From: UBA10649 sp963700255 | Lineage (GTDB): Bacteria > Actinomycetota > Actinomycetes > S36-B12 | Assembly: GCA_963700255.1 (NCBI GenBank) | Contig: CAVOWW010000031.1 | Location: 62,001 to 126,000, forward strand | Length of the DNA: 64,000 nt | Reading direction: 5' to 3' | Shown: piece by piece, positions 39,391 to 48,975 of the stretch | Position numbering within the stretch: position 1 is the first letter of the stretch | Layout of the letters: every line of letters begins with the position of its first letter | Translations under genes and position numbers: made by a program | Notes under the pieces: generated by a model | Databases searched by the model: none | Seen by the model: the letters and a program-made list of their open reading frames with translations, nothing else | Told to the model about the DNA's origin: nothing

Positions 39391-39693
39391 TCAGAGATCT
39401 CGCGCCTCGAAGAGGTATATCTGAGCGCCGAGCGAATCAACGGCCGTCTTGGTCGTTTCGAAGGACGGAGCCATGATCGTTGCCAACGAGCTCTCCAACG
39501 TCTCGAACACGGCCTCGACCAAGACGCCCGCCCCGCCGTCGCGAGCGGCGGGTCCCATCAAAGGTCCGACACTGATGCTCAGCGAACGGAAGCCGTCGTT
39601 CCGGCTGAAGAACGGAGCGATGTCGTCGGTGACGATTCGCTCGACGGTCGCCGGGTCGGCAGAGCTAGGGAAGATCAGCAACAGCCGGAACAT
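39391..39693 (-). CDS. small dimeric alpha/beta-barrel-like protein
   Basis: A 100-residue protein beginning MFRLLLIFPSSADPATVERIV and ending GAQIYLFEARDL. This beta-alpha-beta pattern is typical of EthD-like or other ferredoxin-fold dimers. Catalytic residues cannot be assigned. The ATG is preceded by TAGTGT at exactly six bases and lacks a Shine-Dalgarno. It lies in a run of small single-gene units. Confidence 0.65.
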   Translation of the reverse strand: MFRLLLIFPSSADPATVERIVTDDIAPFFSRNDGFRSLSISVGPLMGPAARDGGAGVLVEAVFETLESSLATIMAPSFETTKTAVDSLGAQIYLFEARDL

Positions 39694-39747
39694 GGGAGGA
39701 CACTAGCGGCGCGCGAACGGCTGCTGGAAGCGCATTGACAACGATTC

Positions 39748-40092
39748 CTACTCGTGCGTCACGATGTCGACTGAGATCTCGACCGCCGGAACAGTCCCAC
39801 GATTCTCGAGCCAGTGGACGGTGTTCCGATCCTCGGGCCAGCCCACGCCAGGCCCATAGTCCGTGGCAATCCCGGCTCGATGGTCGGTGATCGTTCCTTG
39901 GAGCACGTACACGGTCCCCGGTCTGCCCTTGTGGTCGTGGACGGGGCCGAAGACACCCCCCGGCTCGATCGTCACCATTCGCATCCGAAGCTGGCGTCCG
40001 TCCATACCGTCGATCTCGGGGCCGAGATCGACCGTGGCCAGGAGTTCGGACGTGACGCCTCTGGTCTCTGGAGCCCCGTTCTCAGTGCTCAT
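39748..40092 (-). CDS. cupin domain protein
   Basis: A 114-residue single-domain cupin. The first metal motif is in GPVHDHKGRPGTVYVLQG, with EPGGVFGP before it, and the second is in HWLENRGTVPAVEISVDI. The ATG at 40092 follows GGGAGG by eight bases, so it is preferred over the longer frame. Function unknown; small cupins of this kind often bind a metal and a small carboxylate. Confidence 0.85.
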   Translation of the reverse strand: MSTENGAPETRGVTSELLATVDLGPEIDGMDGRQLRMRMVTIEPGGVFGPVHDHKGRPGTVYVLQGTITDHRAGIATDYGPGVGWPEDRNTVHWLENRGTVPAVEISVDIVTHE

Positions 40093-40128
40093 CGTGCCGC
40101 CCTCCCGATCAGTCAAGCGCGCTACCAC

Positions 40129-41202
40129 TCAGACGTTGAACCGGAACTCGACCACGTCACCATCCGCCATGACGTAGTCCTTGCCCTCGATGCGGACCTT
40201 GCCCTTGGCCTTCGCCTCGGCCATCGACCCGTTGGCAACGAGGTCGTCGAACGACACGACCTCCGCCTTGATGAAGCCCTTCTGGAAGTCGGTGTGGATG
40301 ACGCCCGCCGCCTCCGGCGCGGTCGCACCCCGGGGGATCGTCCACGCCCGGGCCTCCTTCGGCCCGGCCGTCAGGTAGGTCTGGAGGCCGAGGGTGTCGA
40401 AGCCGACGCGAGCCAGGGCATGGATGCCCGACTCGTCCTGTCCGACGGACTGGAGCAGCTCGAGGGCCTCGTCCTCGGGCAGCTCGACCAGCTCGGCCTC
40501 GAGCTTGGCGTCGAGGAAGACCGCCTCTGCCGGGGCGACCATCGCGCGCATCCGCGACTTGAAGTCCTCGTCGGCCAGCTCGGCCTCGTCGACGTTGACG
40601 ACGTACAGGAACGGCTTGGCAGTGAGGAGGAACAGCTCCTTCAGCGGGGCCGGATCGAGGCCGGACGCGAACACCGTCGTTCCTCCGTCGAGCATCTCCC
40701 GCGCCTTCTCGGCCGCCTCGAGAATCGGCGCGCGGCTCTTGTCGGTGCGCGCCTCCTTCTGCAGCCGCGGGATCGCCTTGTCGATCGTCTGGAGGTCGGC
40801 GAGGATCAACTCGGTGTTGATGGTCTCCATGTCGTCCTCGGGCGAGACCCGGCCCTCGACATGGACGACGTCGTCGTCCGTGAACGCGCGCAGCACCTGG
40901 CAGATGGCGTCTGACTCGCGGATGTTCGCGAGGAACTTGTTGCCGAGACCCGCGCCCTCGCTCGCACCCTTGACGATGCCGGCGATGTCGACGAACTGCA
41001 CGGTGGCCGGCAGGATCCGCTGGGAGCCGAAGATGCCGGCCAGGACCTCGAGCCGAGGGTCGGGCACTCCGACGACGCCGGTGTTGGGCTCGATGGTCGC
41101 GAACGGGTAGTTCGCCGCCAGGACGTCGTTCTTCGTGAGCGCGTTGAACATGGTGGACTTGCCCACGTTGGGCAGTCCGACGATGCCGATGGTGAGTGCC
41201 AA
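40129..41202 (-). CDS. ychF: redox-regulated ATPase/GTPase YchF
   Basis: A 357-residue Obg-family P-loop ATPase that binds ribosomes and is conserved in nearly all life. It has G1 GLPNVGKST (9-17), G3 DIAG, a coiled-coil insertion and a C-terminal TGS-like domain (IHTDFQKGFIKAEVVSFDDL … DVVEFRFNV). The start is TTG at 41202, with AAGGA about nine bases upstream. Length is typical. It is transcribed alone. Confidence 0.95.
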   Translation of the reverse strand: MALTIGIVGLPNVGKSTMFNALTKNDVLAANYPFATIEPNTGVVGVPDPRLEVLAGIFGSQRILPATVQFVDIAGIVKGASEGAGLGNKFLANIRESDAICQVLRAFTDDDVVHVEGRVSPEDDMETINTELILADLQTIDKAIPRLQKEARTDKSRAPILEAAEKAREMLDGGTTVFASGLDPAPLKELFLLTAKPFLYVVNVDEAELADEDFKSRMRAMVAPAEAVFLDAKLEAELVELPEDEALELLQSVGQDESGIHALARVGFDTLGLQTYLTAGPKEARAWTIPRGATAPEAAGVIHTDFQKGFIKAEVVSFDDLVANGSMAEAKAKGKVRIEGKDYVMADGDVVEFRFNV

Positions 41203-41346
41203 GATGCTAATCCTTCTCCATCGTCACAGGCCGACCGTGCTGCGAAGGAGCACGGCGGATTCGGCAGTCATGTCGCCGACAACGAACAGTACCGACCCTC
41301 CCTGCTGTCCCATCAGTCGTGGGGCGTGGCGGGGACACCGCCCCGG

Positions 41347-42273
41347 TCACAGCCCGGCGAGCGCTGCGTCGGCCATCGCCAGACGCTGAGTGCAGCGGTC
41401 CGGCATGGTGGATCCGTAGTAGGGGAACGTGATCATGGCGAGGAGCAGCGCCCAGCCGCGCGAGGCCGTCCATGCCGCATCGTCCAGATCGAGCGCATCC
41501 CGAAGGACTCGGCGGCCGGCGCTGTCGAGGGCGTCCCATGCAACAACGAGGTCGACGGTCGGATTGCCGATCCCCAGACCACCGAAATCGAGGACTGCGG
41601 CCAGTTCACCTGAGTCGGTCACCAGCAGGTTCTCGCTCAACAGGTCGCCGTGGTACCAGCCGGGTGTGCGCTCCACGCTGGCCGAGGCGTCTACGGCTCG
41701 ATCCCACACGTGAAGCGCTGCGTCGATGTCCACATCGACACGCATGGCGCGGCATGCAGCCGCGGCTTCGCGGTAGTCGGCGTCCAGATCAGCGAGAGGC
41801 AACCCTCGGTACCACGAGAGGGCTGGATCGTCCGCTGCCCCTGCGGGCGCTTCCATGGCGCGCAGTTCGGACAGAAAGCCGGCTAAGCCCGCAGCCAGAG
41901 CGGCTGTGTCGTGGTGCCGTGAGCCGGATCCCGGACGCGGAGGGCGGGCGCCCGGCACCCACGAGGTGATGGCCCAGTGCTCCGGGTAGCCCAGTGCCGG
42001 CTCCCCCACATGCAGGACAGTCGGCACCGCAGTCGTCACATTCCGCGAGACATACGGAAGCCAGGCGGCTTCCTTGCCGATACTCGCTCCGCCACCCCTT
42101 TCCCGTGGCAACCGGACGAGCAGGCTGTCCCCCAGCCTGAAGAGCACGTTTGATGAACCGGACACGCGCGTGGGCACCAATGCCAGGGAGCGGTACTCCG
42201 GGAACGAGTCATTGACCAAGCGGCGTACCAACGGAAGATCTACGGGAAGTTCATCCGCATGAAGGGTGGCCAC
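41347..42273 (-). CDS. aminoglycoside phosphotransferase-fold kinase
   Basis: A 308-residue APH-family small-molecule kinase. The ATP-binding N-lobe includes RVSGSSNVLFRLGDSLLVRLPR. The catalytic loop is WYHGDLLSENLLV (Brenner motif H-G-D) and the metal-binding aspartate is in VLDFGGLGIGNPTVDL. The GTG at 42273 follows GAGGAGG by eight bases. The family phosphorylates aminoglycosides, choline, homoserine and other substrates. This one has no resistance-specific signature that I can recognise, so drug resistance should not be assumed. Confidence 0.88.
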   Translation of the reverse strand: MATLHADELPVDLPLVRRLVNDSFPEYRSLALVPTRVSGSSNVLFRLGDSLLVRLPRERGGGASIGKEAAWLPYVSRNVTTAVPTVLHVGEPALGYPEHWAITSWVPGARPPRPGSGSRHHDTAALAAGLAGFLSELRAMEAPAGAADDPALSWYRGLPLADLDADYREAAAACRAMRVDVDIDAALHVWDRAVDASASVERTPGWYHGDLLSENLLVTDSGELAAVLDFGGLGIGNPTVDLVVAWDALDSAGRRVLRDALDLDDAAWTASRGWALLLAMITFPYYGSTMPDRCTQRLAMADAALAGL

Positions 42274-42474
42274 CGGCCCATCCTCCTCATGACGACGGCC
42301 TTCAGCCAAGGACTTCGTGGCTCCTTCGCCCCGCGTGCGGCGACTGCAGCCACCGGTGCCAAGGGTAGTCGTCCACCCGGAATGACAGGCGGCGCGCCTG
42401 TGAGCTACCGTCGAAGAGGAGCACCTGCCTGCGACGGCATGAAACGCTCCGCGCAGTGGTTTGGGGGTGGTCTC

Positions 42475-44896
42475 GTGCTGACGCGATACGAGGCCGTCCT
42501 CGCGGCGCTCGACGCCGGCGTGGTGATCCACGCGGCCGACACGGAGATCCTGGACGCCAACGATCGAGCCCGGGAGCTCCTCGGTCTCCACGATCTCGAG
42601 GGCCGGCTCGTGACCGATCCCGCCTGGGTGTTCTTCGAAGCCGATCACGTCGCCCATGCCGGTCGAGCGGTTCCCGGTCATGCAGGTGATCGCATCGCAG
42701 GAGCAGGTTCGTCGCCTGACGATGATCGTCCGGCCGCCCGATCACGGCGATATCTGGCTGGAGGTCAACGCCGTCCCGGTCTTCGACGAATCGGGCCAGC
42801 TGGCGCAGGTCGCCGTGACGTTCTTCGACGTCACCGACCGCATGCGGGCGCAGCGGAAGCTGGCGGAGGCCGAGGAGGAGTCCCGGCTCGCCTTCGACGG
42901 TTCGAGGGTGGCGACGTGCCTGGTCTCCAACGAGGGGCGGCTCACGCGGGTGAACCCGGCCATGTGCGACCTGCTGGGTCGCACCGAGGCGGAGCTCCTG
43001 ACGATGAACTTCCTCGAGGTGACCCACCCCGACGACGTAGGCCTCAGCGCCAACCTGGTCAGCGACCTCATCGAGGGGCGCCGGTCGAGCCTGCGGGTGA
43101 CGAAACGGTACGTGGCTGGCAACGGCCGGGTCATCTGGGGCGACGTGACCGTGTCCGCCGTGCGCAATGAGGACGGATCCGTCCGTCACCGCATCGCGCA
43201 GATCCTCGACGTCACCGCAGAGCACGCCCTCCAGGGCTCGCTGATGGAGGCGGAGCGGATCGCCCACCTCGGCGGCTGGCGGCTGGACCTGGCCACGGGC
43301 CAGGTGGACTGGTCGCCCGAGCTGTTCACGCTCTTCGGACTGGCCCCCGACGGACCCGTGCCGGACTACCCCGATCAGGGCAGGCTCTTCACCGACGAGA
43401 GCTGGCAGCGCCTGCAGGCCGCCATCTCGGACACCCAGGAGACCGGCACCCCTTACGAGCTCGAGATCGAGCTGGTTCGGCCGGACGGGTCGCATCGCTG
43501 GATGGAGGCGCGTGGTGAGGCCATCCGGGACGCGACCGGGCTCGTCGTCGAGCTCCACGGAGTGTCGCTGGACATCACCGACCGCAAGGCGGCCCGTGAC
43601 CAGCTGCGATCGCTGGCCACCCACGACCCGCTGACCGGGCTCGCCAACCGCTCAGAACTGATCGAGGAGGTGACCCGTGCCGTCGCTGCGACGCGCCGAT
43701 CGGCGAGGTCGGCGGGCATCCTGATGATGGACCTCGACCGGTTCAAAGCCGTCAACGACACCCTCGGCCATGCCGCCGGCGACGAGCTGCTCGTCTCTGC
43801 TGCGATGCGCCTGAACGAGGTCGTCCGCGGTGGCGACCTGGTCTCCCGCCTCGGCGGCGACGAGTTCGTGGTCGTGATGCGCGACCTTGCCGACCCGGAC
43901 GAGGCACTGAGGGCGGCCGGCCGCGTGGTCGAGGCCTTCCGGACCCCCTTCATGGTCGGCGGTCGCGAGCTGTTCGCCACGGCGAGCGTGGGAGTGGCGA
44001 TCGCATCACCCACCTCCCTGTCGGGTGACCTTCTTCGAGAGGCGGACACCGCGATGTACGCCGCGAAGGCCGAGGGCCGAGATCGCGTCGCGCTGTTCAA
44101 CGAGGACCTGCGCACGCTGGCGGCCGCGAGGATGACGGTCGAGGCGGACCTCCGGCACGCGCTCAGCAGAGGGCAGCTCGCGGTCTGGTACCAGCCCGAG
44201 GTCGATCTGACCACGGGTTCCGTGATCGCTTTGGAGGCCCTGCTCCGCTGGCACCACCCGGACGGTGAGCTGCGCACGGCCGAGCGGTTCGTCGATGTCG
44301 CCGAGGAGACCGGGCTGATCCTCGATATCGGCGACTGGGTGCTTCGGCACGCGTGCATGCAGGCAGCCGCCTGGGCCAACGCCCGCCCCGACGATCCGGT
44401 CGCTGTCCGGGTCAACGTGTCCGCGCTGCAGCTCGCCGAGACCGGCCTGCTGGAGGCCATCGATGATGCCCTCGCCACCAGCGGGCTTCGCCCGGACCTG
44501 CTGTGCGTCGAGATCACGGAGACCGCGCTGCTGAGGCGGACAACGACGACGGCAGCGAACCTGGCCGGGATACATGCCCGCGGCATCGCCCTGGCCATCG
44601 ACGACTTCGGCACCGGCTTCGCCTCGCTGACCTACCTGCACCAGTACCCCGTCGACGTCATCAAGATCGACCGCAGCTTCGTGCGCGAGGCCGCCGACAG
44701 CAACCTCGTCGCTGGCATCATCGCCCTCGCAGCGACCCTCGACATGGGGGTGACCGCGGAGGGGGTCGAGCACCCCGAGCAGGCAGCCCGCCTTCGCCAG
44801 ATGGGCTGCCCGTCCGCGCAGGGCTGGCTCTACTCCGCGGCCGTGCCGCCCGAGGAGGTCATCCCCCTTCTGGGCCGCATCTACCCGCATCCGTGA
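42475..44896 (+). CDS. PAS-PAS-PAS-GGDEF-EAL cyclic-di-GMP enzyme, one-base frameshift
   Basis: A soluble, multi-PAS cyclic-di-GMP turnover protein. The first PAS (LAALDAGVVIHAADTEILDAN) breaks frame near 42643-42652 and continues as PMPVERFPVMQVIASQEQ. Removing one base gives 806 residues. Two further PAS/PAC domains follow, then an intact GGDEF motif (RLGGDEFVVVM) and an intact EAL motif (ALEALLRWHHP, with DDFGTGFASL and KIDRSFV). Both synthase and phosphodiesterase may be active. The start is probably GTG 42475; ATG 42439 is in frame upstream. No membrane segment. Confidence 0.9.
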
Positions 44897-44929
44897 CCGT
44901 CTCGGCAGTCGCCTGAGTACGGTACGCAG

Positions 44930-45826
44930 GTGCCCTCGTTCGACAGCGGTTCCGGCCGGGATCCCATCGATCCCGACTTCGCTGGGCTGTTCCGCCCGGA
45001 TGACAGTCCGCCCGCCGCGTCCGAGGACGACGAACCGCACTTCGAGCCCATCGTCGACCCGGTGGTCGACCCTCGCGACGAGGCAGTCGCTCACGAGGTT
45101 GTTGAGGCTCCCGCAGAGGCGGATCCGGACGAGGCCGCTGTCGTGCCGCCCGTGGCGGCGGAGCCGCCCGCCGTCACCGTTCCACCTGACCCGGTCTCCG
45201 ACACCGGACGCCTGTTCCGCAGCCAGGGGGTCGTCGATCACGACGAGGCCGTGCTGGCGCTGACGTCCGACCACGCGGGACGCCTGCGCACCCTCGCTCG
45301 GCGCGACGAGGCCGTCCTGCCTGATGCTGGGCCGGTCGAGGCCGGGATCCTGGCCGACGACGAGGGAGGGAAGGTGCCCGCAGTGGACGGCACCGGAACG
45401 GCCGCGGCAGAGGGCCGCCAGCGCGGGCGGCGACGGGGCGCCCAGGGGGGCCACCGTGCACGTGGCGTCACTGGAGGTGCGGTCTACCTCATCGTCATCG
45501 GCGTCACCCTGCTCGTCGCGTTCGCGAACGTCCTGATCGCTGGCGGCAAGGTGGGCTGGCCGACCGGCGTGGCCCTCGTCGTCAGCAGCGTCTACGCGGC
45601 CCTGACGGTCCGCCGCGAGGACGACACCGTCGCCATCATCGTCCCGCCGGTCGCGTTCCTCGTGGCTGCGCTCACCGCGGGGCAGCTGTCCATCGGTTCA
45701 GCAGAGGACTCCCTGCTGAACCGAGCGGTGGTCGCGTTCTTCACGCTCGCGGACAACTGGATCTGGATCATCGGCGCCACGGCCGCAGCCCTGGTGATCG
45801 TCCTGGTGCGTCGCCGGCGCGGATAG
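44930..45826 (+). CDS. DUF6542-type membrane protein with acidic N-terminal region
   Basis: A 298-residue protein. The first 160 residues are Pro/Asp/Glu/Ala-rich and probably disordered. A basic patch (GRQRGRRRGAQGGHRARG) precedes four membrane segments (YLIVIGVTLLVAFANVLIAG, GVALVVSSVYAALTV, VAIIVPPVAFLVAALTAG and WIWIIGATAAALVIVLV). This matches actinobacterial DUF6542 proteins, typically near ispH and xseA as here. Function unknown. GTG start with TACGGT ending six bases upstream: leaderless. Confidence 0.82.
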   Translation: MPSFDSGSGRDPIDPDFAGLFRPDDSPPAASEDDEPHFEPIVDPVVDPRDEAVAHEVVEAPAEADPDEAAVVPPVAAEPPAVTVPPDPVSDTGRLFRSQGVVDHDEAVLALTSDHAGRLRTLARRDEAVLPDAGPVEAGILADDEGGKVPAVDGTGTAAAEGRQRGRRRGAQGGHRARGVTGGAVYLIVIGVTLLVAFANVLIAGGKVGWPTGVALVVSSVYAALTVRREDDTVAIIVPPVAFLVAALTAGQLSIGSAEDSLLNRAVVAFFTLADNWIWIIGATAAALVIVLVRRRRG

Positions 45827-45836
45827 CGCGCCGCGC

Positions 45837-46823
45837 CTACTCGATCGGATCGAACTTCAGGTCCTCGGCCGCCCGCGCCTTGATGTCGCGACGGAGCTCC
45901 GGCGGCAGCGCGAACATCAGCGTCTCCTCGGCCGTGTGCACCTCCTCGACCGTGCCGCAGCCGTGCTCACGGAGCCAGCCGAGCACGTCGTCCACGAGGA
46001 TCTCCGGCACCGAGGCGCCGCTCGTGAGACCCACGGTCTGGCAGCCGTCGAACCAGGCCTCGTCGAGCTCGTCTGCGGAATCGACGCGGTAGGCCGCGCT
46101 CGCGCCGGCCTCCAGCGCCACCTCCACCAGGCGCACCGAGTTGGACGAGTTGCCGGACCCGACGACGATCATGACATCGCACTGCTCCGCGATGGCCTTG
46201 ACGGCTGCCTGCCGGTTCTGGGTGGCGTAGCAGATGTCGTCGCTCGGCGGGCTCACCAGATGCGGGAAGCGCTCCTTGAGCGCACCGACCGTGGCGAGGG
46301 TCTCGTCCACCGACAGGGTCGTCTGAGACAGCCAGACCAGCCGCTCGTTCTCCGGGACGGTCACGCGCTCGGCGTCCGCTGAGTCCTCGACCAGGACCAT
46401 CGCGTCCGGAGCCTCGCCCATGGTCCCGACGACCTCCTCGTGGCCCTCATGGCCCACGAGCAGGATCTGGTAGCCCTCGTTGGCGAACCGCCGGGCCTCA
46501 GCGTGCACCTTGGTCACCAGGGGGCAGGTGGCGTCGATCGTCTTCAGGTTCCGGGCCGCGGCCTCCTCGTGGACGACCGGGGCGACGCCGTGCGCGGAGA
46601 AGATGACCGTCGACCCCTCAGGGATCTCCTCCACCTCGTCGACGAAGATGGCGCCGCGCTCCTCGAGCGCGTGGACCACGAACTTGTTGTGCACGATCTG
46701 CTTGCGCACGTAGACGGGCGGCCCGTAGAGGGCGAGCGCCTTCTCCACCGTCACGACCGCGCGGTCGACGCCGGCGCAGTATCCGCGCGGCGCAGCGAGA
46801 AGGACCTTCCTGCCTTGGGTCAT
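45837..46823 (-). CDS. ispH: 4-hydroxy-3-methylbut-2-enyl diphosphate reductase
   Basis: A 328-residue 4Fe-4S enzyme of the last MEP-pathway step, making IPP and DMAPP. The three cluster cysteines are visible: Cys16 in PRGYCAGVDRA, Cys100 in DATCPLV and Cys198 in DDICYATQNRQ. Conserved SAHGV and SGASVPE motifs are also present. Length is normal. The ATG is leaderless, with TAGCAT six bases upstream. Convergent with DUF6542 (10 bases between stops) and divergent from xseA. Confidence 0.95.
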   Translation of the reverse strand: MTQGRKVLLAAPRGYCAGVDRAVVTVEKALALYGPPVYVRKQIVHNKFVVHALEERGAIFVDEVEEIPEGSTVIFSAHGVAPVVHEEAAARNLKTIDATCPLVTKVHAEARRFANEGYQILLVGHEGHEEVVGTMGEAPDAMVLVEDSADAERVTVPENERLVWLSQTTLSVDETLATVGALKERFPHLVSPPSDDICYATQNRQAAVKAIAEQCDVMIVVGSGNSSNSVRLVEVALEAGASAAYRVDSADELDEAWFDGCQTVGLTSGASVPEILVDDVLGWLREHGCGTVEEVHTAEETLMFALPPELRRDIKARAAEDLKFDPIE

Positions 46824-46863
46824 GCACCCATGCTAGGCGCTGCCCGCCGGGGCCGCTGTTCCG

Positions 46864-46909
46864 CTCTAGGCTCCGCCCGTCCTCTAGGCTGCCCGCTCCC
46901 CTCTAGGCT
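46864..46909 (+). promoter_or_regulatory. three direct repeats of CTCTAGGCT upstream of xseA
   Basis: CTCTAGGCT occurs at 46864-46872, 46882-46890 and 46901-46909, 18 and 19 bases apart. The last copy contains TAGGCT ending exactly six bases before the xseA ATG, so it is the likely -10 element. The upstream two copies are spaced like spare -10 boxes or a helically phased binding site. Confidence 0.6.
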
Positions 46910-46915
46910 CCCCCC

Positions 46916-48067
46916 ATGGCCCTCGAGACCAGCCCCGAGGCACCGGCGGCCGTCCGCACGATCTCGCGCATCCTGTCCGACTGGATCGGGCGGCTCGGCG
47001 CCGTGTGGATCGACGGCCAGGTCGCCGAGTACCGACCGCGACCCGGCGCGAGGTTCCACTACTTCGTCCTCCGTGACACGGACGTCGACATGTCCCTCAG
47101 CGTCAAGGCCGACGCGCAGGTCATCGGCCGGCTCGATCCTCCTCTGGCCGAGGGCCAGCGCGTCCTCATCCATGCCAAGCCCGACTTCTACGCCGGCCGG
47201 GGATCCCTGTCCATGTGGGCGAAGGAGATCCGCCCGATCGGCCTCGGCGCCCTGCTTGCCGAGCTGGCACGGCTCAAGGACCTCCTCGCCGCCGAGGGAC
47301 TGTTCGCGCCCGAGCGCAAGAAGCCCCTGCCGTTCATCCCGACCCGGGTCGGCCTCATCTGCGGGCGGGCCAGCGCGGCGATGGAGGACGTGCTCGCCAA
47401 CGCTCGCGAGCGCTGGCCCGCCATCGAGTTCGAGGTGCGCGAGGTTCCCGTCCAGGGTCCGCAGGCGGTGCCCGCCGTCACCGCGGCCCTCGCCGAGCTC
47501 GACGCCCTCGCGGACGTCGACGTCATCATCCTGACCAGGGGCGGCGGCAGCGTCGAGGACCTGCTCCCCTTCAGCAACGAGGCACTGGTGCGCGCCGTCG
47601 CTGCCTGCCGCACCCCGGTCGTCAGCGCGATCGGGCACGAGCAGGACGCCCCCCTTGTCGACTTCGTCGCCGACCTCCGGGCCTCGACCCCAACGGACGC
47701 GGCCAAGCGGGTCGTGCCCTCCCTCACGGAACAGGTCGACCTCATCCAGGGCCTGCGGCATCGCGGCTCGAGGGTGGTGCGGCACCTGATCGACCGGGAG
47801 CAGCAGGGGCTCGCCCATCGTCGCGGGCGGGCACGGTCGGTGGTGCTCGGCAGGCTCGACGCGGCCGCCAGTGATGTCACCCACCTGACGGCCCGTGTGC
47901 GGTCCCTCTCCCCTGCCGCCACCCTGGAACGGGGCTACGCGATCGTGATGACGGACGACGGCGAGATCGTCCGCGATGCCAGCCTCGTCCCCCGAGGCAG
48001 TGGGCTCGACGTGCGAGTGGCGGCCGGGCGGATGCGTGCCGAGCGCACCGACGAGCCCGGTCGTTAG
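46916..48067 (+). CDS. xseA: exodeoxyribonuclease VII large subunit
   Basis: A 383-residue large subunit of ExoVII, which degrades single-stranded DNA and takes part in repair. It has an N-terminal OB-fold domain (about 20-105), the catalytic domain with VIILTRGGGSVEDLLPFSNEALVRA and SAIGHEQDAPLVDFVADLRASTPTDAA, a shortened coiled coil, and C-terminal TLERGYAIVM. Somewhat shorter than the 400-450 residues usual elsewhere. Its stop codon forms the -10 hexamer of xseB. Confidence 0.95.
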   Translation: MALETSPEAPAAVRTISRILSDWIGRLGAVWIDGQVAEYRPRPGARFHYFVLRDTDVDMSLSVKADAQVIGRLDPPLAEGQRVLIHAKPDFYAGRGSLSMWAKEIRPIGLGALLAELARLKDLLAAEGLFAPERKKPLPFIPTRVGLICGRASAAMEDVLANARERWPAIEFEVREVPVQGPQAVPAVTAALAELDALADVDVIILTRGGGSVEDLLPFSNEALVRAVAACRTPVVSAIGHEQDAPLVDFVADLRASTPTDAAKRVVPSLTEQVDLIQGLRHRGSRVVRHLIDREQQGLAHRRGRARSVVLGRLDAAASDVTHLTARVRSLSPAATLERGYAIVMTDDGEIVRDASLVPRGSGLDVRVAAGRMRAERTDEPGR

Positions 48068-48076
48068 GGTCGGATC

Positions 48077-48289
48077 ATGGCGGACAAGGCGAAGGACCTC
48101 ACCTTCGAGCAGGCACGTGACGAGCTCGCCTCGGTCGTCGCGTCGCTCGAGGCCGGCGGCCTGACCCTCGAGCAGTCCCTGGCGCTGTGGGAGCGCGGCG
48201 AGGAGCTGGCGGCCATCTGCTCCGCCTGGCTCGAGACCGCGCGCGAGCGCGTGGTTGCCGTCGATTCCGACGGGCCTCTGCCCGACTGA
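48077..48289 (+). CDS. xseB: exodeoxyribonuclease VII small subunit
   Basis: A 70-residue helical small subunit that assembles along the XseA coiled coil. The motif LTFEQARDELASVVASLEAGGLTLEQSLALWERGEELA (positions about 7-43) is diagnostic. It lies nine bases after xseA. TAGGGT (48065-48070) ends six bases before the ATG and begins with the xseA stop codon. The gene may therefore have its own leaderless promoter as well as being cotranscribed. Confidence 0.93.
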   Translation: MADKAKDLTFEQARDELASVVASLEAGGLTLEQSLALWERGEELAAICSAWLETARERVVAVDSDGPLPD

Positions 48290-48317
48290 GCCACCGGGCC
48301 CAGCTCCTGAACGGCTC

Positions 48318-48884
48318 CTACGAGTCCGCTGCGACCGGCTCCAGCGACTCGGCCAGCACGATGAGCTCGGCCCACTCCGCGCCTCCCGAGACCACCGTCG
48401 CGACCTCGCCGTCGACGAGCACCAGGCTCCGTCGGTCCTTCGTCTCCCACCGCTGCCACGTGGCGTCCCCGACCGCCTGCGTGCCGGTGGGGACGCCACC
48501 GGCCGTCTGCTCATCGAGGAAGGCCTCCGACGCGACCGGTCCGACCGCCACCTGCGCGTACCGGTCCGCCGGTGTCACGTAGCCGATGTGGAGGACCGGC
48601 TCCGACAGTGACTCCTCGGTCGGCTCCCACCGGACGCTCGTCGGCCGCCACTGCTCGCCCAGGTCCGCGGGCGCCACGATCGGGAACTGCGCCTCACGAG
48701 CGGCCAGCGTGATCGTGGGCGCGGTCTCGACGACCTTGACCGCCTCGGGCTGGGGCCGCCATGCCAGCAGGACGATGACGAACACCACGACGAGGACGAC
48801 GGCCATCGAGCGCACCATGTCCCAGGCGGTCTGCCGCAGGCGCGCGTTCGGTCGCCCGGTCGGCTGGACGTCGGGGGTGGTCAC
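48318..48884 (-). CDS. DUF4245 membrane-anchored protein
   Basis: A 188-residue protein with a short cytoplasmic N-terminus, one membrane segment (about 28-45, MAVVLVVVFVIVLLAW) and an extracytoplasmic beta-rich domain (FPIVAPADLGEQWRPTSVRWEP). These are the hallmarks of actinobacterial DUF4245, which usually neighbours xseB and glpX as here. Function unknown. The GTG at 48884 was chosen because CATGAT ends six bases upstream; an in-frame ATG at 48902 would add six residues. Confidence 0.88.
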   Translation of the reverse strand: MTTPDVQPTGRPNARLRQTAWDMVRSMAVVLVVVFVIVLLAWRPQPEAVKVVETAPTITLAAREAQFPIVAPADLGEQWRPTSVRWEPTEESLSEPVLHIGYVTPADRYAQVAVGPVASEAFLDEQTAGGVPTGTQAVGDATWQRWETKDRRSLVLVDGEVATVVSGGAEWAELIVLAESLEPVAADS

Positions 48885-48975
48885 CCGCCAATCATGATCC
48901 ATGCCGGCTGCGAGCGCCCCACGGGCCAGCGTCCTGAGGGCCGGTATCACCGCGTGCCGTCGATACGCTGGCGGC

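Noticed and set aside
41347..42273. Aminoglycoside-resistance kinase
   Set aside because: Only the general phosphotransferase fold is visible, and most chromosomal members act on other substrates.
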